Shown here: piece by piece, positions 8,093-15,370 of the stretch
Position numbering within the stretch: the stretch's first letter is position 1
Layout: each line of letters starts with the position of its first letter
Assembly (NCBI GenBank): GCA_900317305.1
Contig: ONGG01000027.1
Span: 1-49,924, forward strand
Source: an uncultured Prevotellaceae bacterium
Lineage (GTDB): Bacteria > Bacteroidota > Bacteroidia > Bacteroidales > Bacteroidaceae
DNA: 49,924 bases
Direction: 5' to 3'
The notes under the pieces: generated by a model
What the model saw: only the letters and a program-made list of their open reading frames with translations
What the model was told of the DNA's origin: nothing
Database searches by the model: none
Made by a program: the position numbers and the translations under genes

Positions 8093-8884
8093 TTAGGGGT
8101 TGTTCATTAACATTGAGATTTCTTGATGTAGCCGTTCTCCGCGAGAACGGATGTCTTGCGCCTGTGCTGCTGCCAGAAGAAACGGGTCTTCCATGGATGT
8201 ACGGAAAGCAGGCGTCGTGTCGTGGCCGTCGGGATGGTTGACAGGTATCGTGCTTTCCTGCTTTGGTTCTGCGATTTCCCGCTTTGGTTCTGTGTTTTCC
8301 CGCTTCGGTTCTGCGCATTCCCGTTTTGGTCTTGCCTCTGCAAGCAAGGGCTTTTCCTGAACGCTTCTTCTCTTGACGGCTTTCCTTTGTATCTTCACAG
8401 ACGGTGAAGTCGGCTGCACTACGGCCAGTTGCTCTTCCTTCTTTTCTTCAACGACCGACGGTGAGATGGATGGGGAAACGGTCTGTGGAATGCTGTGCTC
8501 TGCCACCTTGGCCACAAGGGGCTTTTCCTCTGCTTGGTTTTGCCTGAAATGGAATGCCAACAGCAGGAGCACGCAAGCGGCCGCTACGGCGGTGAGCCAC
8601 TTGAGAGCGATAATCTTTGGCTTCTCCCTGACAGTCTTGGGAAGCATCCTTATCTTCCCGCTGTCGCCATTGCCAAGATGTTCTGCCGTTTCGGCTTCCA
8701 GTTCGATGTCCACCTCGCCGTTGTCGAAAATCGAGAACATTTCCTTGTATTCCGTCCACTCTTCGTCCACCTCATGCGTGCGGAAATACTGTGCCAGCAC
8801 TTGCTCCTCGGCAAGGCTTGTCTCGCCTGCCATGAACTTGCTTAGCAATTGGGCTATTTCCTGCTTGTCTTGCTGTCTTTTCAT
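8093..8884 (-). CDS. Anti-sigma-like membrane protein with EPKRE repeats
   Basis: 263 residues from the ATG at 8884, which overlaps the TGA of the sigma gene. Residues 1-80 form an acidic helical cytoplasmic region beginning MKRQQDKQEIAQLLSKFMAGE, as in Bacteroidota anti-sigma proteins. A single transmembrane helix follows (WLTAVAAACVLLLLAFHF, about 95-112). The periplasmic part is low-complexity and carries four tandem 7-residue repeats of the type EPKREIA, encoded by 21-bp DNA repeats near 8265-8335. No FecR domain is seen, so the signal-sensing mode is probably different. The anti-sigma role is inferred from position and topology. Confidence 0.65.
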   Translation of the reverse strand: MKRQQDKQEIAQLLSKFMAGETSLAEEQVLAQYFRTHEVDEEWTEYKEMFSIFDNGEVDIELEAETAEHLGNGDSGKIRMLPKTVREKPKIIALKWLTAVAAACVLLLLAFHFRQNQAEEKPLVAKVAEHSIPQTVSPSISPSVVEEKKEEQLAVVQPTSPSVKIQRKAVKRRSVQEKPLLAEARPKRECAEPKRENTEPKREIAEPKQESTIPVNHPDGHDTTPAFRTSMEDPFLLAAAQAQDIRSRGERLHQEISMLMNNP

Positions 8885-9378
8885 TGTTGGTTCCTCCTCT
8901 TCAATTTGTTTAGCAATTCGTTTCTTGCCCGTGAGAGCAACGTGGAGACAGAACCGCGACGTATGCCTAAGATATCGGCAATCTCGCCTACCTCGCGGTG
9001 TTCCAGCTGGCGCATCCTCAGCACCGTAGCCGATGTGGAAGGCAGGTGGTCTATCTGTCCTGCCAACCATTGCTCCAGTTCAGTGTATTCGAGTCGGTCG
9101 TAGGGCGTATCCTCGCCTGCAATCGGTATGGCATTGTCTATCTCCTTGTGCTGATGTGTAGTGCGCCATCTGTCAATACACAGGTGTCGGGCAGTGATGG
9201 TCGCGGAAGCTTTCAGATGGGCAGCGTTGGTCAACTGCTCGTGCAGGCTCCATAGCCGAAGCATCACGTCTTGCGCAATGTCTTCTGCGTCTTGATGGGA
9301 GAACCCGAACTTTACGGCTACCGACACGGCCTTTTTCCGCGTCTCGTTGGCCATAGTTTTGAAATCTTCTTGTGTCAT
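8881..9378 (-). CDS. ECF-family RNA polymerase sigma factor
   Basis: 165 residues, typical ECF length. Region 2 includes GFSHQDAEDIAQDVMLRLW (about 25-43) with the usual DAEDIVQD-like core. Region 4 ends with a helix-turn-helix, LEHREVGEIADILGIRRGSVSTL, then RARNELL. It heads a minus-strand operon with a membrane regulator (ATGA overlap) and two exported proteins. There is no SusC/SusD pair, so it is not the common FecI-type nutrient circuit. It may regulate its own operon; I see no standard TAnnTTTG box upstream, in keeping with an alternative promoter. Confidence 0.9.
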   Translation of the reverse strand: MTQEDFKTMANETRKKAVSVAVKFGFSHQDAEDIAQDVMLRLWSLHEQLTNAAHLKASATITARHLCIDRWRTTHQHKEIDNAIPIAGEDTPYDRLEYTELEQWLAGQIDHLPSTSATVLRMRQLEHREVGEIADILGIRRGSVSTLLSRARNELLNKLKRRNQQ

Positions 9379-9548
9379 TACACTTCTATAACGAATAACT
9401 TGTCATATTCTTAACAAGAAAATGCTTTTTTTTGATTTTTCCTCATTTTTCCTATCCTTCATGACTATCTCCATGTCCGGCATCGCCAACCACTACAGCA
9501 ACAGCAATGGCACTGCCCCTGCGGCGGCTCAAACCGGCAACTGCTTTT

Positions 9549-9587
9549 CAAAAAAGAGGGCATTTCATTTTGAAGTGCCCTCTTTTC
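9549..9587. terminator. Strong bidirectional terminator hairpin
   Basis: AAAGAGGGCATTTCA pairs with TGAAGTGCCCTCTTT around a TTT loop; the stem is about 15 bp with one G-T wobble. It has a T-run on the plus side and an A-run on the other, so it can end transcription in both directions. It separates the sigma operon promoter region from the truncated gene at 9671. Confidence 0.75.
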
Positions 9588-9599
9588 GATATTTTATGA

Positions 9600-9660
9600 A
9601 GTTTCGCATTCGCCCATCTTCTGAATTCCTGAACTGCAAAAAGTAGAGCGAACGCGAAAC
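9600..9660. repeat. Inverted GCGAATGCGAAAC element
   Basis: GTTTCGCATTCGC (9601-9613) and GCGAACGCGAAAC (9648-9660) are opposed, near-identical arms around a 9-bp-type segment (CTGAATTCCTGAACTGC). The same GCGAATGCGAAAC motif recurs at 9981, 17241 and 21391, each time between genes. Confidence 0.5.
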
Positions 9661-9670
9661 GTCAATAGTC

Positions 9671-9969
9671 CTACTTCACCATCACCTTGCGGCCATTGAT
9701 GATGTTCAGCCCCTTTCGTGGAGCATCCATTCGCTGACCGGCAATGTTGTAGATCACATACTTGCCTGCCTTGGCGTCGGCTGCGATGTCGCTGATGCCC
9801 GAAGCGTTGGGATTCTCAATCCAGTCCACTTCCGACTTGTTGCACTCGCCGCCGCCATAATAGACGCTCTGCAGACCGATCTTGTTCCACTTCTTGTAGT
9901 CGGCCTGTTTCAGGTAGACATGCGTGCGGTAGATTTCAGTGTTGTCAGCAAAGCCATAGGGGACTCGTG
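9671..9969 (-). pseudogene. 5'-truncated secreted protein gene (C-terminal about 95 residues)
   Basis: On the minus strand an open frame with coding character runs from about RVPYGFADNTEIYRTH to the Prevotella-type tail GLNIINGRKVMVK and TAG at 9671-9673. It includes YVIYNIAGQRMDAP, the usual lead-in to such tails. No start codon or signal peptide is present. Upstream the frame passes straight into the repeat AGTTGAGCGAATGCGAAAC and closes at 10001, so the 5' part was lost at or near that repeat. The function of the original protein cannot be told. Confidence 0.6.
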
Positions 9970-9978
9970 TAACTACAA

Positions 9979-10000
9979 GAAGTTGAGCGAATGCGAAACT
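9979..10000 (+). repeat. AGTTGAGCGAATGCGAAAC motif at a gene truncation point
   Basis: A copy of the dispersed motif also found near 9648, 17241 and 21386. It sits where the truncated reading frame at 9671-9969 loses its coding sequence. Confidence 0.5.
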
Positions 10001-10073
10001 TTAATAATAAATTTTTGATATAATAGAACTATAGGCTGTCCGGTGGAAATAAGTTGATCATGTGAAGCATGAT

Positions 10074-10106
10074 CAACCTCAAACCTCAAACCTCAAACCT
10101 CAAACC
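10074..10106. repeat. 7-bp CTCAAAC array
   Basis: Four to five tandem units of CTCAAAC end at the 3' end of the lipoprotein-like gene (stop at 10100). Related arrays occur at 11051, 11121, 22292, 34151 and 46006. A GATCA-type palindrome (TTGATCATGTGAAGCATGATCAA, 10053-10075) lies directly to its left. Confidence 0.7.
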
Positions 10107-10585
10107 AAATTCCTTCTCCGTCTCACGATCATCAAAATCACTACTGCAATCATGAGGGAGAGCAGTGTGATAAGTGCAAATCTTCGCATCGAATGACGAA
10201 GCGGAACTGTCACCTCTCTCTCTGCTTGACTCTTGAGCACCGCTTGCAATGAGTCGGCGAGATGACGGAAGGCGTTCACGCTGTCGGTGACATACACCAT
10301 GTGCCATCTCTCATGGGTAGTTTCTATCCTTACGGTGTCGGTCCGAGCAGAGTCCTGGCGCAGGGTGATGACCTGCACCCGGCTCTCCCTCACGGTGTCG
10401 GTATGCGAGTGATGAGTGTCAAACTTCACAGTGTCGGTATGAAATGCCCTCAACGTGTCATGAACCACCACTTGTTCGACCAACATCCTCCGGGGCGCAC
10501 ACGAGGAAGAAACGAGCATCACCACCCACACCATTGCCATCATCAGCACGCAGCAATATACAGCCTTTCTTTTCATCTCTTTCAT
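10100..10585 (-). CDS. Putative lipoprotein with C-terminal transmembrane helix
   Basis: 161 residues. It has an N-terminal hydrophobic segment ending SSSCAPRR (a lipobox-like Cys), a Thr/Asp/His/Val-rich repetitive region with DTV motifs (HTDTVKFDT, HTDTVRESR, RTDTVRIET), a short helix and a second transmembrane helix (about 132-152) ending RRRRNLV. The two ends may both be membrane-inserted. I do not recognise the family. A TATCTTTG -7 box lies upstream. The stop codon falls inside a 7-bp repeat array. An internal ATG at 10576 is an alternative start. Confidence 0.55.
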   Translation of the reverse strand: MKEMKRKAVYCCVLMMAMVWVVMLVSSSCAPRRMLVEQVVVHDTLRAFHTDTVKFDTHHSHTDTVRESRVQVITLRQDSARTDTVRIETTHERWHMVYVTDSVNAFRHLADSLQAVLKSQAEREVTVPLRHSMRRFALITLLSLMIAVVILMIVRRRRNLV

Positions 10586-10610
10586 CTGTCACAAGGTTTG
10601 ATTTGTGGCG

Positions 10611-10618
10611 CAAAGATA
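10611..10618 (-). promoter_or_regulatory. -7 box (TATCTTTG) of the lipoprotein-like gene
   Basis: On the minus strand TATCTTTG lies 25 bases before the ATG at 10585. Confidence 0.6.
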
Positions 10619-10820
10619 ATTCGTCTATCACCACATGCTTTGTCATTTTCGTATAGACGGATTGTTATTGGCCAGACTATCTTGACTCAACTTTGGCAAG
10701 TTGAGAGGAGGGGCTGGTCAAAGAAAATTTTTTCTTTGCTTCTCCGCTAGGAGAAGTTTCTTTTTTATTTATACAATATCATAATCATAATCATTATCTG
10801 TTATTTTTGCTACCGTTTTT

Positions 10821-10937
10821 TATCCTTTGCTATTCTTTGTTATCTATTGTTATCTTTTGCTATCCTTTGCTATCCTTTGCTATTCTTTGCTATCCTTTGC
10901 TATTCTTTGCTATCCTTTGTTATCCTTTGTTATCTTT
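10821..10937 (+). repeat. 10-bp tandem repeat, about 12 units
   Basis: Units of TATCCTTTGC and close variants (TATTCTTTGC, TATCTTTTGC) run in exact 10-base register. The strand is pyrimidine-rich, and the unit length is close to one helical turn. An open frame across it encodes only low-complexity hydrophobic sequence and is not called as a gene. Between 10586 and 11287 I see otherwise only the promoter at 10611, two 7-bp arrays and two copies of TTTGAGCGTAGCGACC. Confidence 0.85.
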
Positions 10938-11050
10938 TTGCCTCTTTTGCCATTTTCGACAAATATGCGTCCGTTAAGTTTGTTAAAATTTTTGAAAGAT
11001 TTTTCTAACGATTTTGAAAGATTTTGAGCGTAGCGACCTTTAACGTGAAA

Positions 11051-11159
11051 AATCTCAAACCTCAAACCTCAAATCTCAAACCAAAATATGTATTTGAGCG
11101 TAGCGACCTATAACGAGGAAAACCTCAAATCTCAAACCTCAAACCTCAAATCTCAAACC
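11051..11159. repeat. Two 7-bp CTCAAAC arrays separated by TTTGAGCGTAGCGACC
   Basis: Arrays at 11051-11082 and 11121-11159 consist of CTCAAAC and CTCAAAT units. The motif TTGAGCGTAGCGACC occurs at about 11024-11038 and again at about 11092-11107, so the whole segment looks like a duplication. The same GATTTTGAGCGTAGCGACC is found at 48253 and 48481. Confidence 0.7.
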
Positions 11160-11202
11160 ATAATAGATGTCTTTACAGCGTCATTCTTTCAAAAATAAAG
11201 AC

Positions 11203-11210
11203 TATATTTG
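11203..11210 (+). promoter_or_regulatory. -7 box (TATATTTG)
   Basis: Perfect TAnnTTTG match about 78 bases before the small gene at 11288, giving a leader of roughly 70 bases. Confidence 0.6.
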
Positions 11211-11287
11211 CAAGGTAACCTCGAGTATGCGAAAACATCAAGGTAATCATTATCTAATACCCATCTAAACCTAATCTTCTACAAATT

Positions 11288-11515
11288 ATGGCTAATCAAG
11301 TAAGAGTGGAATCATTCATCTACCGCATCAACCCCGATAACGACAAGGAACTGCAGCGGCGTTCGTTTAACTCAAACAGCTGGAGTAGGGTAGCGGAGTT
11401 CAACGGTAACCACATCATCGACCTACTCCTCGCCCCCAATGGGCGTGACATCGAAGTTTATACCGACCGCTATGTCTATCTTAGGGAGTATAGCGGAGGA
11501 ATACGAAAAAAGTGA
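11288..11515 (+). CDS. Small conserved-looking protein of unknown function
   Basis: 75 residues, soluble, beginning MANQVRVESFIYRINPD. It is rich in alternating polar and aromatic residues, suggesting a small beta fold. There is no signal or recognised motif. It has its own TATATTTG promoter and stands alone. Coding status is supported by the promoter, the start position and a balanced composition. Confidence 0.5.
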   Translation: MANQVRVESFIYRINPDNDKELQRRSFNSNSWSRVAEFNGNHIIDLLLAPNGRDIEVYTDRYVYLREYSGGIRKK

Positions 11516-11600
11516 GCCAGATACGATATGCCGCGCCTTGCCGGCCGGCGCAACCAGCCATGCTCGCAAAAAACCTATTTTTCTTATTTTTGAGTTTTAT

Positions 11601-11620
11601 CTAAATATCGCAGCACTTTA
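11601..11620 (+). mobile_element. Possible solo end of an IS1380-type element
   Basis: This 20-mer, containing CGCAGCACTTTA, matches 18 of 20 bases at 48664-48683, the left side of the IS1380-family element at the end of the window. No transposase lies nearby, so it may be a remnant end. It is near the 3' end of the glf gene. Confidence 0.4.
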
Positions 11621-11658
11621 TTTAAATATTTTTCATAGGTTGTGGGGCTGTGTCTTTA

Positions 11659-12867
11659 TCAGGAAGGCTTGGCTATTGAGGGTATCTCCATGCCAAGCAC
11701 TTTCTCTATGATTGGAGCCATGTCGTAATACTTGTATTCGGCCAGTCGGCCGCCAAAAATGACATGGGGCTCATTCTCCGACAGGTTTTTGTATTGTTGA
11801 TAAAGGTGGTTGTTGCGGTCGTCGTTCACCGGATAATACGGTTCCATGCCCGCTTTCCATTCGGTTGAATATTCACGCGAAATCACGGTGTGGGGGATGT
11901 CGTAGACGGCCTGTCCGAATGACTCGAAGTGCTTGTGCTCGATGATACGGGTGTAGGGCACCGACGTGTCGGTGTAGTTGACCACGGCATTTCCTTGGTA
12001 GTTGGGCTTGTCCAAATCCTCTGTTTCAAATCTTACCGTACGGTATTCCAAAGGTCCGTGGCAATAATTGAAATACTCGTCGATACAACCCGTGAAGACG
12101 ATATAGTGGCAGCGGGTGTCGATGCCGGGGGCCGTCAGGTGGTAGGTGCTGGATGCCGGGTCCCAGGTGCGGGTGCACTGCAGGAAGTCGATGCCGGTAA
12201 TGGTGTCGGCATCTTTCAGCATGATGTCTGTCAGACGGTTGTAGCCTCCGATCGGAATGCCTTGGTATGTGTCGTTGAAATAGTTGTTGTCGAACACCAG
12301 GCGTACCGGGAGACGGCGGATGATGAAAGCGGGCAGTTCGGTGCATCGCCTTCCCCATTGCTTTTCCGAATAGCCCTTGATCAGGCGTTCGTATATGTCG
12401 CGGCCTATGAGGAGCAAGGCTTGCTCCTCCAGGTTTCGTGGCTCTTCCACTCCAGCCTTGCGCATCGCCTCGCGTGCTTCCTGTCGCTGCTCGTCCAAGC
12501 GCTGCTGGGCTTCCTCAGGAGTCCGCACTCCCCACATCTGGTAGAAGGTGTTCATGTTGAATGGAAGATTGTACAGCTTGCCTTCATAATTGGCCAATGG
12601 CGAGTTGGTATAGCGGTTGAACGGGGTGATGGAGTTGACGAAATCCCATACTTCCTTATTGCTCGTGTGGAAAATGTGCGCACCATATTTGTGCACGTGA
12701 ATGCCGCCGATTTCTTCGCAATAGGTGTTGCCGCCGGTATGTTGCCGCCGGTCAAGTACAAGACATCGGTGACCTTTTTGGGATGCCCTATATGCAAATG
12801 CCGACCCAAAAAGGCCTGCCCCTACAATGAGATAGTCGTATTCTTTTTTTATCGCTTGATGATGCAT
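11659..12867 (-). CDS. glf: UDP-galactopyranose mutase
   Basis: 402 residues, slightly longer than the usual 370-390. The N-terminal FAD-binding Rossmann motif is YLIVGAGLFGSAFA (about 12-25), followed by the conserved RQHTGGNTY and GIHVHKYGAHIFHTS (His for substrate/flavin contact). WGRRCTELP, RLPVR and FGGRLAEYKYYDM near the end are family signatures. The enzyme interconverts UDP-galactopyranose and UDP-galactofuranose for surface polysaccharides. It is not in a visible glycan cluster here. A TATATTTG box lies upstream. Confidence 0.95.
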   Translation of the reverse strand: MHHQAIKKEYDYLIVGAGLFGSAFAYRASQKGHRCLVLDRRQHTGGNTYCEEIGGIHVHKYGAHIFHTSNKEVWDFVNSITPFNRYTNSPLANYEGKLYNLPFNMNTFYQMWGVRTPEEAQQRLDEQRQEAREAMRKAGVEEPRNLEEQALLLIGRDIYERLIKGYSEKQWGRRCTELPAFIIRRLPVRLVFDNNYFNDTYQGIPIGGYNRLTDIMLKDADTITGIDFLQCTRTWDPASSTYHLTAPGIDTRCHYIVFTGCIDEYFNYCHGPLEYRTVRFETEDLDKPNYQGNAVVNYTDTSVPYTRIIEHKHFESFGQAVYDIPHTVISREYSTEWKAGMEPYYPVNDDRNNHLYQQYKNLSENEPHVIFGGRLAEYKYYDMAPIIEKVLGMEIPSIAKPS

Positions 12868-12899
12868 TTGAACTCGTAGTTGGTCTGGTTAATCTGATG

Positions 12900-12907
12900 C
12901 AAATATA
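12900..12907 (-). promoter_or_regulatory. -7 box (TATATTTG) of glf
   Basis: Perfect consensus on the minus strand, 33 bases before the ATG at 12867. Confidence 0.6.
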
Positions 12908-12989
12908 ACAAAATTATGCTGAATGCATGCTCTTTGAGGGATTTATTTGTTTTTGCAAGAAAATATGTGAAGGAAAATCATGTCAATAA

Positions 12990-13109
12990 AAGTTTTCTGT
13001 TATTTTCCTCTCGCTTGTACCGCGATTTAACTACGTTGAATCGCTCTTGCGCTCGGGAAAAGACATGAAAACAAGTTTTCTGTCATTTTCCTCTCGCATG
13101 TACCGCGAT
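12990..13109 (+). repeat. Direct repeat, two 37-bp copies
   Basis: The copies at 12990-13026 and 13073-13109 share 35 of 37 bases, starting AAGTTTTCTG and ending TACCGCGAT, with an offset of 83 bp. The second copy ends 18 bases before the -7 box of the HD hydrolase gene, so one copy may overlap its -33 region. Confidence 0.75.
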
Positions 13110-13126
13110 AAACCCCTACAATTGAT

Positions 13127-13134
13127 TATCTTTG
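13127..13134 (+). promoter_or_regulatory. -7 box (TATCTTTG) of the HD hydrolase gene
   Basis: Perfect consensus 18 bases before the ATG at 13152, giving a very short leader. It supports this start over an upstream in-frame ATG at 13047, which lies before the promoter. Confidence 0.7.
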
Positions 13135-13151
13135 CACAAAAATCATTGAAT

Positions 13152-13811
13152 ATGGAAGATAAAAAAGAAACCTTTATAAGATTGCTCCGCTCCACGGGGA
13201 GAGAAGGCATAGAGGAAGTCATTAATTATCTGGAGAAATCTGGTTTTTTCTTGGCTCCCGCATCCACTAAACATCATCTAAGCTATGAGGGTGGTCTGCT
13301 GGAGCATTCGCTGAACGTCTACGATATGGCTCTGGCTCTGCGGGGGCCGATTGTAAAGATGAAACCTGAAGTGACCGACAAATTGTCTGATGAGAGCATC
13401 ATCATCGCTGCGTTGCTCCATGACACCAGCAAGGCCAACATCTACAAGAAGGCCCAGAAATGGAAGAAAGACGAGCAGAACAGGTGGGTGAGCTATGACT
13501 CCTACGAGACCGACTATCATCGCATGCCCGTAGGACATGGTGAGAAATCGGTAATCATGTTGCTGAGTTTGGGCCTAAAGATGACTGTAGACGAGATTGT
13601 GGCCATCCGTTGGCACATGGGTGCATGGGACCTGGCTTTCCAGAGTTTTGAGGCGAAGAGCAATATCAGCGAGGCTGGCAACCGCTATCCGCTGCTGTCG
13701 CTCATTCAGGCCGCCGACAATCTGGCCACGCATATCATGGAACAAGGACAAGAACCAAAGCCCGGACAGGGACAGGACCCCAAAAAGGAGCCGGAATCAA
13801 AGCAGCCATGA
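13152..13811 (+). CDS. HD-domain phosphohydrolase
   Basis: 219 residues. The HD metal-binding pattern is visible: H in LLEHSLNVYDM, HD in AALLHDTSKANIY, and later His residues in PVGHGEKSV and IRWHMGAWD. Such small HD proteins hydrolyse nucleotides or cyclic nucleotides, but the substrate cannot be told. A conserved N-terminal segment (FIRLLRSTGREGIEEVINYLEKSGFF) is typical of a Firmicutes/Bacteroidetes group annotated as hydrolases. The C-terminus is a Gln/Lys/Pro tail. The stop codon overlaps the next ATG (ATGA). Confidence 0.8.
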   Translation: MEDKKETFIRLLRSTGREGIEEVINYLEKSGFFLAPASTKHHLSYEGGLLEHSLNVYDMALALRGPIVKMKPEVTDKLSDESIIIAALLHDTSKANIYKKAQKWKKDEQNRWVSYDSYETDYHRMPVGHGEKSVIMLLSLGLKMTVDEIVAIRWHMGAWDLAFQSFEAKSNISEAGNRYPLLSLIQAADNLATHIMEQGQEPKPGQGQDPKKEPESKQP

Positions 13812-14113
13812 CATTGCCAAAATTCATCATCACCTTGGATGGGCATTTCCGCATGGGAATGGTGAGCCAGCACAAGGACTTGCTGAAACCAGGCGACCAG
13901 TGTGTGGGCGGTGGGTATTACTACATCGACTATACCGCCAACCGCATTATCCTCGACCGCTCATCGTATGATTTCGGCCGTCCGAAGTGGCATTACCTCG
14001 ATAGGCTCATCGTTCCGTCTGCCTACAAGGGTATGCGGCTGGTGTACCTGTACGATGACTATCGTGATGAGTTCTGCGTGAGCGACGAGCTCAGCATCGT
14101 TTACGAGGATTGA
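13808..14113 (+). CDS. Small protein coupled to the HD hydrolase
   Basis: 101 residues of unknown function, starting in an ATGA overlap with the HD gene. It is soluble and rich in aromatic and basic residues (YYYIDYTANRIILDRSSYDFG), suggesting a compact beta fold. It is conserved-looking but carries no motif I know. The tight coupling implies a shared job with the HD hydrolase. Confidence 0.55.
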   Translation: MTLPKFIITLDGHFRMGMVSQHKDLLKPGDQCVGGGYYYIDYTANRIILDRSSYDFGRPKWHYLDRLIVPSAYKGMRLVYLYDDYRDEFCVSDELSIVYED

Positions 14114-14157
14114 TTCTTATTCGTCAGCACGCTGTCTCACCCGCAACCAAATATGCC

Positions 14158-15162
14158 TCACAAGCGCACGCCGATGAAGGCACGGGCGCGCCATTTGTTC
14201 TGGTTCACTACCACCACATCGTCGTCGAAGACGGAGTTGTTCATCACCAGTGTGGCACCGGCGAAAAAGCGGGGCGAGAAGTTGCGGACAATAGCTACAC
14301 GCTCGTTGAAAAGCATGTTGAAGCGCATATGCTTCGCCCTCTTGCGTTCTCCGTTCACGGTGAAGTTGTTGCGGTTGTAGACGACGAAGGTGGGGAGCAT
14401 CGAGAAATGGAGCAGCCATTTCTTGCCGAGCACCCAGTTGTAGCCGTAGCCTCCGCCTATACCCACATGGCCCGTGTAGATGCGCACATCGGGGGCATTG
14501 GGGTTTTTCTCTTTCAGTTCGTCGGTGGTCTTGATGCTGCCACCCTGATAACTTAGTCCGGCGAGCCACGAGCCTGCAGAGCGGTGTTGGATGTACGACT
14601 GGTTGAAGGCTGCAGGATAGGAAAAGCGGCGATGGTTGAACGAGTAGTATACCGCCACATTGAGCACCTTCATGCTCACGTCGCCCTCTTCCAACCGTTG
14701 CGTCCCGCCGCGCTCAATGTCGCCCGAGAGCGTTGAGGCACGTTGGTAGCTGAGGTCTACGCTGATACGGCTGCTATAGTAGTTCAGGTTGAACTCATAG
14801 TCCTTGTAGGCTCCGCGAATCTTGGCCGGGTTGAGGGTGACGCCCAAGGCGATACCCCGGTAGATAGCTGCCAGCGAAAGGGTGGTCTTATGGCTGGTCT
14901 GGAGGTCGGCCTTCGAGTAGATGTCATTCACCGTACCTTTCGCATGGATGGTGTTACCGGTCTGGTTCAGCCTGAGTTTCAGTGTCACGCGTCCCTCGGG
15001 CCTTACCACGTAGTTTGTGTCGTATGATATGTTATAGTATCGGGCGGTGAGCGCACTATCCACCCGCTCCCTAATTTTCCTGTCACGGCTTTGGGCGTTA
15101 GCGCTTATCATGGAGATGAGCAGCATAATGGTGACGATAGTCCTCAATGTCTTCAATGTCAT
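14158..15162 (-). CDS. DUF4421-type outer-membrane-associated protein
   Basis: 334 residues from the ATG at 15162, which places a signal peptide (LRTIVTIMLLISMISANA) at the N-terminus. The body is a series of amphipathic strands with alternating aromatics and ends in the C-terminal Arg-Leu after RARAFIGV, like an outer membrane barrel. YNISYDTNYVVRPEGR is the opening typical of DUF4421 proteins of Bacteroidales. The role is unknown. A TATTTTTG -7 box is upstream. The upstream in-frame extension lies beyond that promoter and is not used. Confidence 0.7.
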   Translation of the reverse strand: MTLKTLRTIVTIMLLISMISANAQSRDRKIRERVDSALTARYYNISYDTNYVVRPEGRVTLKLRLNQTGNTIHAKGTVNDIYSKADLQTSHKTTLSLAAIYRGIALGVTLNPAKIRGAYKDYEFNLNYYSSRISVDLSYQRASTLSGDIERGGTQRLEEGDVSMKVLNVAVYYSFNHRRFSYPAAFNQSYIQHRSAGSWLAGLSYQGGSIKTTDELKEKNPNAPDVRIYTGHVGIGGGYGYNWVLGKKWLLHFSMLPTFVVYNRNNFTVNGERKRAKHMRFNMLFNERVAIVRNFSPRFFAGATLVMNNSVFDDDVVVVNQNKWRARAFIGVRL

Positions 15163-15208
15163 ATGGTTTTTTAGAATACCTGTCGCTTTGCTTTTAGATT
15201 GTTCAGCG

Positions 15209-15216
15209 CAAAAATA
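15209..15216 (-). promoter_or_regulatory. -7 box (TATTTTTG) of the DUF4421 gene
   Basis: On the minus strand, 47 bases before the ATG at 15162. Confidence 0.5.
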
Positions 15217-15324
15217 GATAAAATTTCGTGAATGACAGGCACATGAGTGTCGAAAAATCAAGTGCAGGACATAATGGAAGACATATTTTTTATCCTACGG
15301 GTTTAAAAATCCGATATAATTATT

Positions 15325-15332
15325 TAAATTTG
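15325..15332 (+). promoter_or_regulatory. -7 box (TAAATTTG) of the acyltransferase-like gene
   Basis: Consensus match 39 bases before the ATG at 15371. Confidence 0.55.
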
Positions 15333-15370
15333 CAGTATCAGACCATTTCGCGCTAAACACCACCATTGGA

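Noticed and set aside
10827-11027. 66-residue hydrophobic ORF
   Set aside because: It runs through the 10-bp tandem repeat and is only a low-complexity translation.
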